A stretch of 64,000 bases of DNA from an uncultured Erysipelotrichales bacterium (GCA_910579135.1 CAJTTM010000005.1:1-64000); one strand, 5' to 3'. Positions 53,836 to 62,704 are shown, counted from the stretch's first letter. The notes: generated by a model not told the origin, from the sequence alone. A program made the numbers and translations.

Positions 53836-54369
53836 CTATGAACCTCTCTTTCTTTCTAATTTGAAGGCTTTTTCCATATTTTCATATCCTTCAGACTGTA
53901 CTGTATCTGTAAAAACAATGATGTTAAAATCAGTTAATTCCTTTTCATCTACATCATCAGAAACTTTAACACGAGTAAATAAAGGTGTTGTCGTCTCATT
54001 AGGATTCAAAACTTTTTTATAATAGTAATAACCGTCCACTTGCTTTTCTGTCCAATCTGCACTATTAAAATCAATATTCAAACTTGATTCTATTCGACTA
54101 TCATCAACCTCAGCAAAAACTCTAACATAGCAAGGAATTGTTCCTGTATTTTTAACACTTGGTTTTTTAGTAAATGAAATACCAGGTACTAATTTTTTAG
54201 GTGGATCAAACTCTTCTACTATCTCAACCTTTTCAATTGCGTTTTGAAAAGAATTGTTTGCAAAATCATTGTCAGTTAGATATGCAGCTATTGTTAGAAA
54301 GGTTGTCATTGTAATAGCAATGATAACGAAATATTTGATTTTCTGTTTATTAAATATCTTTCTTATCAT
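53836..54369 (-). CDS. TasA/camelysin-like secreted protein 3
   Basis: 177 aa. Signal peptide of the SipW-dependent type: a hydrophobic segment then AAYLTDNDFANNSFQNAIEKVEI, matching the 'A-x-L-T-D ... F' N-terminus of mature TasA/camelysin proteins. The mature domain has the long beta pattern with VKNTGTIPCYVRVFAEVDDS typical of the family. These proteins form fibres or membrane-associated matrix. GGAGTC precedes the ATG, and the start lies within the preceding gene's 3' end (20-nt overlap). Confidence 0.75.
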   Translation of the reverse strand: MIRKIFNKQKIKYFVIIAITMTTFLTIAAYLTDNDFANNSFQNAIEKVEIVEEFDPPKKLVPGISFTKKPSVKNTGTIPCYVRVFAEVDDSRIESSLNIDFNSADWTEKQVDGYYYYKKVLNPNETTTPLFTRVKVSDDVDEKELTDFNIIVFTDTVQSEGYENMEKAFKLERKRGS

Positions 54370-55066
54370 CTTTTGACTCCTTTCTGATTGTTAAAAAGAA
54401 TAACAAAGTACATATTACTAATATTCCATATAATACAGGTCTTGCATCGTCTCCTGTTTTTATATTGTTAGAATTAATTGTTTGTTTTTCTACATCAATA
54501 TTTTTTAATAAATCGTTCTCTTTTTCATTGATTTTATCTCCTAAAACATCTTTCTCAATTACTTCTTTTTCAACTCCAAAGATCCATTTGACTTTGGTTC
54601 TTGTCATATCAAAGTTATTTTTAAGTTCTTTAGGTACTTCAATTCTAAAAATGAAGTCAGCTTTCTCATTTGGGAGATATGATCCTATATTTTTAAAATT
54701 AACAAAATCTTTTGACCCCAAAGAACCCTCATAAAGTTTAACAAGTTCATTATTTTTCTTTATTGAAATAGATAACTTGATCTTTTCTAAAAGCTGATAA
54801 TCTTCTTCTAATTCATACTCCTCTTTTTCAAAAGGCTCTGTTTTAAAGTATAGATTAATATTAGAATTAGATTTGTTAAATAAAACTGCTTTATCTTCAT
54901 AAATATCCCCTGGTAACATAGTTGGCAAATTAGCAAAGAAATCATCACTTGTTTTAAATAGTTTCTCTGTGTCTCCTAAATATTCCACATTCAAATTTTC
55001 ATATGCAAATATATTAGATAATGATAAAACAGCAATCATCACTATTATCATTAATTTCTTAATCAT
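54350..55066 (-). CDS. Secreted membrane-anchored protein with sortase-signal-like C-terminus
   Basis: 238 aa. Signal peptide (residues 1-21), a beta-rich ectodomain of about 175 residues, then NNIKTGD followed by a hydrophobic helix (VLYGILVICTLLFFLTI) and a basic tail (RKESKDDKKD). This is the layout of an LPXTG-type sorting signal with a divergent motif. It sits between two TasA-like genes, so it may anchor the fibre to the envelope. No sortase gene is present in the window. Confidence 0.7.
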   Translation of the reverse strand: MIKKLMIIVMIAVLSLSNIFAYENLNVEYLGDTEKLFKTSDDFFANLPTMLPGDIYEDKAVLFNKSNSNINLYFKTEPFEKEEYELEEDYQLLEKIKLSISIKKNNELVKLYEGSLGSKDFVNFKNIGSYLPNEKADFIFRIEVPKELKNNFDMTRTKVKWIFGVEKEVIEKDVLGDKINEKENDLLKNIDVEKQTINSNNIKTGDDARPVLYGILVICTLLFFLTIRKESKDDKKDI

Positions 55067-55641
55067 TCAATCACCAGCTTTCTATCAAGCCTTGTTCGTA
55101 CAGTCTTTTCTGCCTGTTGTCCATTCCAAGGATCTTCAGAATCAAAGTTTGGATGAAAATTTCTTGACTGAATTGCTTCAGCAATCATCTCTACATTAAA
55201 TTTTTCATCTGCCATTTCATTGTTCCAAGAAGAAGGAATAGTGAATGATTGAAAAACATCAATAGATTTTTCTTCATTTAGTACTTCAGTATAATAAAAA
55301 TAATTATCCAAAGGATTAAATTTCCATTTTTTATCAAATCCTTCAAAATTATCATATGTCAGAACATCTGTTTCTACTTTGAATCTAATATAACAATCAA
55401 CACCGGCATTAGTAATATTAGGAATAATCGAAACTGTTTGCCCAGGTACTACAATACCATCATTTATAAATTCTGTTTTTTTATCGTCTTTTATCATTTC
55501 TTGATTTAAAACAATATCAACAGTATCAATATTAAGATTATTAATAACACTTACTATATCTGTAACACTTGCAAGTATTCCAGATACGCAAAATACAACA
55601 ATAATTAAGATATATATTGTTTTATATTTCATACCTTTCAT
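55063..55641 (-). CDS. TasA/camelysin-like secreted protein 2
   Basis: 192 aa. Signal segment (residues 5-26, IYILIIVVFCVSGILASVTD) followed by a mature domain with ITNAGVDCYIRFKVETDV and YFYYTEVLNEEKSIDVFQ, the same pattern as protein 3 (NTGTIPCYVRVFAEV, YYYYKKVLNPNETTTPLF). The 'AS-x-TD' region is more degenerate than in the other two paralogues. AAAGGAAG precedes the ATG. Its stop overlaps the next gene by 4 nt. Confidence 0.7.
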   Translation of the reverse strand: MKGMKYKTIYILIIVVFCVSGILASVTDIVSVINNLNIDTVDIVLNQEMIKDDKKTEFINDGIVVPGQTVSIIPNITNAGVDCYIRFKVETDVLTYDNFEGFDKKWKFNPLDNYFYYTEVLNEEKSIDVFQSFTIPSSWNNEMADEKFNVEMIAEAIQSRNFHPNFDSEDPWNGQQAEKTVRTRLDRKLVIE

Positions 55642-55659
55642 AATAATCTTCCTTTCTTT

Positions 55660-55697
55660 GATAAATTAAAAAGGTGCTTTCATTTATGAAAACACCC
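55660..55697 (-). terminator. Internal terminator after the first TasA-like gene
   Basis: Minus strand GGTGTTTTCA (55696-55687) and TGAAAGCACC (55682-55673) form a 10-bp stem with one U-G pair and a 4-nt loop, followed by TTTTTAATTT. It lies between the 218-aa TasA-like gene and the next one, so the first gene should be transcribed more than those after it. Confidence 0.7.
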
Positions 55698-55717
55698 CTA
55701 TCTTACCTATATAACAT

Positions 55718-56374
55718 TTATTTTACATTTGTTGGTTTTTGATTTTGTAGTTTAGTATAGACAGTGCTTGCATCTGTTGCACCTAAATCATCAGATTGTA
55801 TAGCTTTAGCGTATACATCTACTTTATACTTTTTACCTTCTAACCCCTGATTTTCAACATAATTTGCCCATTTGATTTTATCAAAAACTTTTGGAGCCTT
55901 TTCGTTTGAATTTAATACAGTCATATGATCTAAATCTGTACAATATGCATACACATGTGTGATAGTTTTGTTTTCTTCATCTTTTGTACTCTTTAACTCA
56001 ATCCATCCTTCATTAACAGTATAGCTTGCAATTTCAAACTCTGCTGCATCTTTTCTTGTACCATCTTCATTTGCAACAACTCCATTTTCATAAGGTACAA
56101 TTACTTCTGCAAAAACATAACCAGGAACCTTATCAATGTTTGTGATTTGAGGATCTTTTTGAACTTCTTTATTTGGAGTAATATTTTCTCCATTTGATGG
56201 ATCCCAATGTTCCTCAGTTAATTCAATATTTAATTTTCCATTTGTAAATTCATTACTAGCAAATTCAACATCTGTTAGGAATGCTGTGATTCCTCCTGTA
56301 AAGATTGTCCCAACTAAAGCTAATGCTAATAATGATTTTTTTAAATTCTTTTTGTTTGTTTTATTTTCTTTCAT
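55718..56374 (-). CDS. TasA/camelysin-like secreted protein 1 (probable major subunit)
   Basis: 218 aa from ATG 56372-56374 (GGAG 9 nt upstream; the ATG at 56380 is too close). SipW-type signal: KKSLLALALVGTIFTGGITAFLTDVEFASNEFTNGKLNIEL, very like Bacillus CalY/TasA N-termini. The mature domain carries IDKVPGYVFAEVIVPYENG and ends near YAKAIQSDDLGA. It follows the SipW-type signal peptidase gene (14-nt overlap), as in Bacillus tapA-sipW-tasA, and precedes an internal terminator, consistent with it being the main fibre protein. Confidence 0.8.
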   Translation of the reverse strand: MKENKTNKKNLKKSLLALALVGTIFTGGITAFLTDVEFASNEFTNGKLNIELTEEHWDPSNGENITPNKEVQKDPQITNIDKVPGYVFAEVIVPYENGVVANEDGTRKDAAEFEIASYTVNEGWIELKSTKDEENKTITHVYAYCTDLDHMTVLNSNEKAPKVFDKIKWANYVENQGLEGKKYKVDVYAKAIQSDDLGATDASTVYTKLQNQKPTNVK

Positions 56375-56897
56375 TTTCATTTTCTCCTTCAATAATAATT
56401 TGATTATTTTCATCTTCCTCATCATCTTTAAGTAAACGACTTAAAAGTGATTGAGAAATAATTACTGTAACTAAAATAATCATTCCTTGTATGGAATGGA
56501 TATAATTCATAATATAACCAAAATATGGAATAGAAAATACTGTTTTTCCTACATACATATTATATGGAACTGGAGCGAAGTCCACATTTTCATTTGCATC
56601 ACCTTTTGTAATAAACACCTTGTTCTTATCATCCCTTTTTTCAACTCTATGTGTAACTAACACTGTGTTTGTTTTAAAAGCAATAATGTCTCCTGTTTTA
56701 ATATTTTCGACTGCAACGTTTTTATCTACATAAACCATTGCTCCTGTATGTATCTCAGGCTCCATACTGCCACTCAATACAACATAATGTTCCATATTTA
56801 TGAACCAAGGAAAAACATTTAATATAACGATTGCGATAAGTATTAAAGTTTCTACACTTAATACAATATCGTTTATTTTTTTCAATATTCTTTTCAT
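56361..56897 (-). CDS. sipW: SipW-type (ER-type) signal peptidase I
   Basis: 178 aa. Catalytic Ser44 in VVLSGSMEPEIHTG and His83 in VLVTHRVEKRDD: the Ser-His form of SipW/ER-type signal peptidases instead of Ser-Lys. An N-terminal helix (about 10-30) and a C-terminal helix (residues about 128-155). It should process the TasA-like substrates encoded directly downstream. GGGAG precedes the ATG. The gene lies after the terminator of the 1490-aa adhesin gene, so it probably starts the fibre operon. Confidence 0.88.
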   Translation of the reverse strand: MKRILKKINDIVLSVETLILIAIVILNVFPWFINMEHYVVLSGSMEPEIHTGAMVYVDKNVAVENIKTGDIIAFKTNTVLVTHRVEKRDDKNKVFITKGDANENVDFAPVPYNMYVGKTVFSIPYFGYIMNYIHSIQGMIILVTVIISQSLLSRLLKDDEEDENNQIIIEGENENERK

Positions 56898-57024
56898 TAT
56901 TTTCTACTCCCTTTCAATTTTCTATTCTTATTTCACTTCTCCATGTTGACACCATTTAAGGTGTCATAAGAATATGCTCCTTTTGAATTCTTTTCCCATT
57001 CTTTCCTCTCTTTAAAAGAAATAG

Positions 57025-57074
57025 AAAAAGAAGTTTTATATTTATATTGAAATATTCAATAAGTATAAAACTTC
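57025..57074 (-). terminator. Terminator of the 1490-aa adhesin gene
   Basis: Minus strand GAAGTTTTATA (57074-57064) and TATAAAACTTC (57040-57030) form an 11-bp stem followed by TTTTT (57029-57025). A further small stem (GACACC/GGTGTC, 56948-56965) precedes sipW. Confidence 0.75.
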
Positions 57075-57083
57075 TCTATTTTT

Positions 57084-60000
57084 TTAATTCTCTTCTTTCT
57101 TTTTCTTTAATGCAACCACTACACCCAAAGCACTCACTGAGGCTAATGTAACAAAACCTAAAATTGAAGTAGTATCTTCAGTCTTAATGATTGTAGTTGG
57201 TAATAATGTATTTAAATATATAAAGCTGTAAGTACTTCCTACACCTTTTAAATTTCTATTAATAACTACTTTTTTGACTTCACTTGATAATTCATATCCT
57301 TCAGGAGCTTTTGTTTCTTTAATGTAATAAGTTCCAAATTTTAATGCCTTAAATGTTGCTGTACCATTTTTAGTATCAGCATGAGCTTTCTTTAGAACTT
57401 GTGTACATTCTTCATCAGTATATAATGTAAACTCAAAGTCTTTAGATTTAATTAATTCTTTGCTTTGACTATCTACTTTATTAACCTGTATATTTGTATA
57501 AACAACCTTATTCCCTTGAACCGGAATATCAAATGCGTCAACCTTAATTGTTTGACCTTGATCATTTATATCTTCATGTTTTGCTATAACATTTCCATTT
57601 TGATCTGTTAAAGTTTCAAACACAACAATATCATGAGCATCAATCAAGTCTTTTGTATTGATTGTAAATTCAACATTTACTTTTTCATTTTCTGTTTCAG
57701 CAACAAACGTTTTCTCTCCAGTCACTTTCTTAACATCTGCAATATATGTTTTTCCAGTCACTTTATCCATCATTACACCAGTTAGTGTATATTCATTTCC
57801 TACTGTTAATCCTTCATATGCAACTTCATCAATAATTTGAATATCTTCATGGTTTTTACTATCAGGATTAAATTCAATAACCTTTCCACCATCTGCAGTA
57901 GCAGTTGTATGAATGTTTACGATATTAACAGTTTGATCTTTGTCGTTAATATCACTATGTGTAGTAATTAATTTATCTCCACTATATAAGTCTTCAAAAA
58001 CAACAGTTGTTGTTCCTGCTAAAACAGATCCATCAAATGTAAATGTTAATTCAATAACTTCATTTGGCTTTGTTGCAGTAAATGTTTTTTCAGCAACAAT
58101 TTCTTGACCATCAATTAATAAAGGCTCACCTGTTGATTGATCCATTAGTTTACCTTTAACAGTATACTCTGTTCCAATATGAAGTCCTGTATGTTCAACT
58201 TTATCAGTAATAGTCATTTCTTTAGAAATTTGACTTTCATGAGTACCACTATCTCCAGTTGCAGTTGTATGAATTTCAATTAATTCATTAGTGATATCTT
58301 TTTCAACAGTGTATTCTTTAGTCTTAGTATCTTCGATTGTAAAATCAAAGACAACAGGTTTTTCTAATAAAGCATAGCTGTCATTAGTTTCAGTTTCTTC
58401 TAATTGATAGCTTGCTCCATCTAAACCTAAAGGTAAATTGTCAATAACAATTTGTCCGTTTTCATCAATTGAATAGATTCCATCTTCAACATCATTAACA
58501 TTAACAATATCTCCTGCTTTATAAATAGTAGTTCCATCAGCAGGATCTACAACATCTTTAACAGCTGTTAATTTAAATTTAGCATTCAACTCACCAACAT
58601 CGATACTTGCTTGTTCAAACGCTTTATTTAAAATGATTTTTCCTGTTGGCTTATCGTTTTTAATAACAACTTCGATTACAGGATTATCTTCATCTCCTGT
58701 AACTTCAAAAATGGATTGGTTTTGACTAACTTCAAATTTTACAGGTTCATCTAACTCCAAATATCCTTGTGGAGTTTTGATTTCTTCAACCCTGTAATGT
58801 CCATAAGATAATTTTAAAGGAGCCATTGTAGTTCCCAAAATATCATCAATATTACTCCAAATTCCTTTAACAGCAATATAATTATCACTATTTGTAGTAA
58901 ATGTATCGTATTTAAATGGTCCAACCTGTTGAGTGACATATTCATTTTCATCTTCGTTGAAAATTTTAAAAGTCACTCCGTTTAAAGAAACATTCTTTAA
59001 AGTTTCAGAATCTTTCTTAATTAATCTAACATATGAATCATAATACATATTAGTAATAACATATGATTTAGTTTCTACTTCTTCACTTTCTGGTTTAAGA
59101 GAAACTTCAAATAATCCCTCTAAATCTTCTGTTCCAATTCCTGAAGAAGTTTGTTTTAAGCTATAATCACCATAAGCAAGTTCATGTGATTTTGCATAAC
59201 CATCTTTATCAGTAATCAATTCATCACATTCTAAGTCTTTTGCGACAAATTCATCTCTATGTTTCCATGCTTCTTCAATAGAACCATATTGTTTAATATA
59301 TTTGTTTGCAACTACAATGAAATGTATACCTTCTTCAGGTTTTGTAACTTGACTAAATCCTTTTTTTGCGGCTACTTTTCTAATTTCTAAAATAGTTGTT
59401 TTTGGTGTTTCTCGAATATTTGGTTCAGCAATAATTTGACTAGAAGTATCTTCAGGACGTCTGTTTAGATTAATTTCCGTAGCTGAATCATTTAATTTAT
59501 ATCCTACTGGTGCTTCTAATTCTCTAATTTCATACTTCCCTAAAGCAAGATTATCCCAAATAATTTGGGCAGTCTCATCTTGAATTGTTTTAATTCCATC
59601 ATCTCCAACAACCTTATTACCAATTGTTTTTTTAGAAATTAATTCTCCAGTTTTATAAATTAATGTATTGTTTGCAGGATCTTTAATATCATTTTTAGCA
59701 TATAATCCAAATTTAGCTCCAATTAATTCTGCATCTGCAACAGGCGTTGTAGAATTAGATCCTTCAGATGTTTTTGTTAATACAATTTTACCTAAAACAC
59801 GTTCGTTTGAAATTGTAATGTTTGTTTGACTGTCACTTCCTACATTAGCTGTTAAACTGTTATACTTAATTTCAATTTCTTTTACAGTTTTTGATAATGC
59901 ATACCCTTCAGGTGCTTGAATTTCTTCTAGCTTATATTTACCAATTGGAAGATTATCAATAACTGCTTTTTCTCCAGTTTTTGGATCATTTGCATAAAAA

Positions 60001-61556
60001 CTGTAAGTAAAATCTCCTGCTTCCACCTTAGTAGGTTCATCTTTGGACATATCATCTAGAATATCATCATCAATAACATCATCTTTACCTAACTGTTCTT
60101 CTAAATCAGGATCTGGTTCAAAATCTTCTACGTTAACATTATAGAAATAAATTGGAGTTGTATTGGTTAATTTGAAAATAGCTCCATTTAATGGATGTCC
60201 TGTCCACTCGTCTAATTTTTCAACATATAAAGTGCCAGTTTGATGTCTGTTAACAAAAGTAAGAGTTTTACTGTCTCCATTTTCTAATGTTACCTCTTTA
60301 ATTTTACTATCTCTAACAAATGGCGAAGGAACTGATGTTTCTTGAATATAGTAAGTTCCAGGTTGTAACTTAACATTGATTTCTCCATGTTCATCAGTTG
60401 TTACAGTATCTACAACATCTTTAATTGCAATATTTCCTAGTGTAGATTTCCCGATAGTGAATTTAGCACCTTTAATTGGTTTTCCAAATTCATCATCTTT
60501 GGAAATATTCAGCTCAGTATCATCTTCCCAATTGATTTTAAGTGAAGTTGATGCTGGTAATCCATCTTTATCTAGTGCACACAAAATCTGTTTGCTACTA
60601 GAGGATCCGTTCAATTTTAATTTGTATGCTTTGTATGATGATGAAATTGAACTTCCTTTTAATTCAATTGTAGAAGTTTTTACAGTACTATCTTTTTTCA
60701 AAATAAAACCATAAATCCATTCACCAGATTGATCTCCACTTAAGCGAATTGTTTCTCCAAAACTTGTAACTCTTTTAATTTTGTAAGTTTCTGCATTATT
60801 CTCCATAATAACAGCTCTTATGTTTTCAGGGAGCTTCATCTCAAAATCCTGATTCTCATTCCAATTTCGAATTGAAACCGCCTGAGAAAAATGGTTTTCC
60901 ATTGTCAACAACCATTCATAATCGTTTACATTAATACATCTTTCAAACCACTCATTGCCTTCTTTAGGTTCAGTGATTTTCTCAACGACTTTTCCTGAAT
61001 TCCTAAAGAATACATCATTGTTACCTGGAATAGCTGGTTGATCATCTAGCCAATTATAAAAGTCAGTACAAATTTTCTTTGCAGTTGAATTAGCCATGTA
61101 AGACCAATTTTCTCCTAATGCCCTTGCAACTGTCATGTGTGTAATAATATAACGTGCTCCTGTTTTTTGACTGTTGTAGTGTTTTGTCCAATATAAGTCA
61201 TCTTTAGGGGCATACCAGCTATAATACATAGCTTTTGCAGCCTTTGAGTCTGTAGCCATACGACTAACAGTATAAGAACCAGAACCAGGTCTATGTTTAT
61301 CAGGTTGACTACATACAGCTTGAACTTCTTTACCTCCTATTTTGGCTTTGTAGTTAAATGTATACCAACTACTGTTTGATCCTAATCCATAATCACTGTA
61401 TCGATACTTGTTAGGTGTCGATACTTCTACAGATTCAGCCAACACAGGACTTAGATTGGTTGCAATCATAGAAAAAATCATCATAAAAGATAAAATAAAA
61501 TTCATCATTTTATACAAAATTGTTTTAACATTTTTTGTTTTCTTTTTTGTAATCAT
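57084..61556 (-). CDS. Giant surface adhesin: thioester domain, SpaA/Cna-B repeats and VaFE repeats
   Basis: 1490 aa. Signal peptide (1-40, ending NLSPVLAES). Residues 45-230 form a thioester-type domain: Cys82 in VQAVCSQPDKHRPG, and YIITHMTVARALG where other thioester domains have TQ or TH. About seven SpaA/Cna-B isopeptide-type domains follow (DDEFGKPIKGAKFTIG, LDEWTGHPLNGAIFKLT, YKLEEIQAPEGYAL). Two VaFE repeats (EIHTTATGDSGTHES, NIHTTATADGGKV) and a final SpaA domain (FGTYYIKETKAPEGYEL) precede the C-terminus, IIKTEDTTSILGFVTLAS with KKKKEEN, a divergent sorting signal. It could bind host or partner-cell surfaces covalently. AAAGGAA precedes the ATG. It sits at the ICE end. Confidence 0.9.
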   Translation of the reverse strand: MITKKKTKNVKTILYKMMNFILSFMMIFSMIATNLSPVLAESVEVSTPNKYRYSDYGLGSNSSWYTFNYKAKIGGKEVQAVCSQPDKHRPGSGSYTVSRMATDSKAAKAMYYSWYAPKDDLYWTKHYNSQKTGARYIITHMTVARALGENWSYMANSTAKKICTDFYNWLDDQPAIPGNNDVFFRNSGKVVEKITEPKEGNEWFERCINVNDYEWLLTMENHFSQAVSIRNWNENQDFEMKLPENIRAVIMENNAETYKIKRVTSFGETIRLSGDQSGEWIYGFILKKDSTVKTSTIELKGSSISSSYKAYKLKLNGSSSSKQILCALDKDGLPASTSLKINWEDDTELNISKDDEFGKPIKGAKFTIGKSTLGNIAIKDVVDTVTTDEHGEINVKLQPGTYYIQETSVPSPFVRDSKIKEVTLENGDSKTLTFVNRHQTGTLYVEKLDEWTGHPLNGAIFKLTNTTPIYFYNVNVEDFEPDPDLEEQLGKDDVIDDDILDDMSKDEPTKVEAGDFTYSFYANDPKTGEKAVIDNLPIGKYKLEEIQAPEGYALSKTVKEIEIKYNSLTANVGSDSQTNITISNERVLGKIVLTKTSEGSNSTTPVADAELIGAKFGLYAKNDIKDPANNTLIYKTGELISKKTIGNKVVGDDGIKTIQDETAQIIWDNLALGKYEIRELEAPVGYKLNDSATEINLNRRPEDTSSQIIAEPNIRETPKTTILEIRKVAAKKGFSQVTKPEEGIHFIVVANKYIKQYGSIEEAWKHRDEFVAKDLECDELITDKDGYAKSHELAYGDYSLKQTSSGIGTEDLEGLFEVSLKPESEEVETKSYVITNMYYDSYVRLIKKDSETLKNVSLNGVTFKIFNEDENEYVTQQVGPFKYDTFTTNSDNYIAVKGIWSNIDDILGTTMAPLKLSYGHYRVEEIKTPQGYLELDEPVKFEVSQNQSIFEVTGDEDNPVIEVVIKNDKPTGKIILNKAFEQASIDVGELNAKFKLTAVKDVVDPADGTTIYKAGDIVNVNDVEDGIYSIDENGQIVIDNLPLGLDGASYQLEETETNDSYALLEKPVVFDFTIEDTKTKEYTVEKDITNELIEIHTTATGDSGTHESQISKEMTITDKVEHTGLHIGTEYTVKGKLMDQSTGEPLLIDGQEIVAEKTFTATKPNEVIELTFTFDGSVLAGTTTVVFEDLYSGDKLITTHSDINDKDQTVNIVNIHTTATADGGKVIEFNPDSKNHEDIQIIDEVAYEGLTVGNEYTLTGVMMDKVTGKTYIADVKKVTGEKTFVAETENEKVNVEFTINTKDLIDAHDIVVFETLTDQNGNVIAKHEDINDQGQTIKVDAFDIPVQGNKVVYTNIQVNKVDSQSKELIKSKDFEFTLYTDEECTQVLKKAHADTKNGTATFKALKFGTYYIKETKAPEGYELSSEVKKVVINRNLKGVGSTYSFIYLNTLLPTTIIKTEDTTSILGFVTLASVSALGVVVALKKKKEEN

Positions 61557-61707
61557 TACTTAATTTCCTTTCATTTCAATTTAAGTTTTTTATCGCAGAC
61601 TTATAACTGCTTTTCTTTTGCAAAAGAAAAGTAGGTTTTACATACCTACTCTTAACTAATAAAATATATAATGCTTTAATATAATCCATGTTGAACTCTC
61701 AAGGAGT
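61557..61707 (-). promoter_or_regulatory. Adhesin gene leader with palindrome
   Basis: A perfect 22-bp palindrome, CTTTTCTTTTG and CAAAAGAAAAG (61610-61631), lies 54 nt before the adhesin start. A 7-bp hairpin, TGAACTC/GAGTTCA (61692-61710), covers the stop codon of the upstream 54-aa frame. No T-run follows either, so they could affect mRNA stability or bind a regulator. Confidence 0.4.
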
Positions 61708-61872
61708 TCAGCCAAAACCAGTTTGATACATTCTAAAATTATGTTTTGAATATATATTTCTATATAAGCAGAATTTATTCTTGCGAATACTGTCTAAAAA
61801 TAGTTTTCTTATAGTTTTATAATACACTTCATTAAACCATATAGTTAAATAATAATAGTAATAATCGAACAT
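61708..61872 (-). CDS. 54-aa Tyr-rich leader ORF upstream of the adhesin
   Basis: ATG 61870-61872 has a good AAAGGAG 8 nt upstream. The frame encodes MFDYYYYYLTIWFNEVYY followed by a basic stretch (KTIRKLFLDSIRKNK), ending MYQTGFG. Five consecutive Tyr codons sit near the start, as in attenuator leader peptides, and its TGA begins a 7-bp hairpin. It may be a regulatory leader or a small protein. Unrecognised, and short enough to be spurious. Confidence 0.4.
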   Translation of the reverse strand: MFDYYYYYLTIWFNEVYYKTIRKLFLDSIRKNKFCLYRNIYSKHNFRMYQTGFG

Positions 61873-61943
61873 ACACTTTCTCCTTTCTTTATTTAGTTTT
61901 AAACAAAAAAGATGAAATTACAACTCTATCCTTTTTGTTCACA

Positions 61944-62585
61944 TTAATATTCAATTTGTTTCATCAAATCTTCAATTTTCCAATGTCGAAGTCGTCCATT
62001 ATTTTTTTCTTGAAAATATTTTAATCTTAATGAATTTTGTATTGCACCAATTATACAATCTTGATCAAACCATAAATTCTCTTTTTCAGAACAAATAGTT
62101 AATGGTTTAAGTGGATAATTTCTTGTATCAACTATATAAAAAGGAACATCCTTAATACATATATTAGCTCCTTTACGTCTTATATAGGAAATAGCTGTGT
62201 GTGTATTGTCACACCAAACATACGATTCAGTTATTGTTATGCGAATGGATTTTTTAAAATTATCTGTAATCATCTTATTTATAATTGCATTCTCTATAGC
62301 AATTGAATGTTCTCTATAGAATCCCCACTGTATGTTAGGATAAAAAGCTTTTATTGCTGTATCATATATGTCTTTATTGTTGTTATTAATATACATTATG
62401 TGTTTACACTCTAAATCTTTAAGTTTAATTTTTAAAATTCTTTCATAACGTCTTAAGTCATGTGTTATAAGATATGTATCAATGTTTGGGATACATTCTT
62501 TACAATATCCTTTGTTATGTGAAAATTGATTTATATCTATTGTTTTTCCACACTTAATGCAATATGTAATCTTATCTGCTTCCAT
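61944..62585 (-). CDS. Hypothetical protein with an N-terminal zinc ribbon
   Basis: 213 aa. Residues 9-36 hold CIKCGK and CKEC (C-x2-C, 19 residues, C-x2-C), a treble-clef or zinc-ribbon-like knuckle. The remaining 170 residues contain KSIRITITESYVWCDNTHTAISYIRRKG and a basic C-terminus (NNGRLRHWKIEDLMKQIEY), with no family recognised. A strong site (AGAGGAG) precedes the ATG. It lies upstream of the adhesin gene at the end of the ICE and could be a regulator, but this is position-based only. Confidence 0.6.
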   Translation of the reverse strand: MEADKITYCIKCGKTIDINQFSHNKGYCKECIPNIDTYLITHDLRRYERILKIKLKDLECKHIMYINNNNKDIYDTAIKAFYPNIQWGFYREHSIAIENAIINKMITDNFKKSIRITITESYVWCDNTHTAISYIRRKGANICIKDVPFYIVDTRNYPLKPLTICSEKENLWFDQDCIIGAIQNSLRLKYFQEKNNGRLRHWKIEDLMKQIEY

Positions 62586-62676
62586 AATATAATCTCCTCT
62601 TTAATTTTTGAATAAAAAAAGGTTAGCTCTCACTATCCTATAAATTCTTTTTATTTACTTGTCTTTTTTTTGATAT

Positions 62677-62704
62677 AGAAAAAGGTGGCAATTTTACCAC
62701 CTTT
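62677..62704 (-). terminator. Terminator of the transglutaminase-like gene
   Basis: AAAGGTGG (62681-62688) and CCACCTTT (62697-62704) form an 8-bp stem with an 8-nt loop; on the minus strand it ends in TTTTTC. It separates the edge gene from the ICE unit. Confidence 0.75.

Larger units (their letters stand above)
26396..62640. mobile_element. Integrative and conjugative element (approximate limits)
   Basis: One run of genes, mostly minus strand, holds a large serine recombinase at the left end, MobL-type relaxase, VirD4 coupling protein, VirB4, VirB6/TrbL-like and VirB3-like subunits, a CwlT-like hydrolase and surface-fibre cargo. This is a complete Gram-positive conjugation set and no phage structural genes are present. 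The left limit is placed at the 13-bp repeat near the recombinase. The right limit is only a guess, before the terminator that ends the transglutaminase-like gene; no attachment-site duplication was identified. Serine recombinases use short cores, so this is not surprising. Confidence 0.6.
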
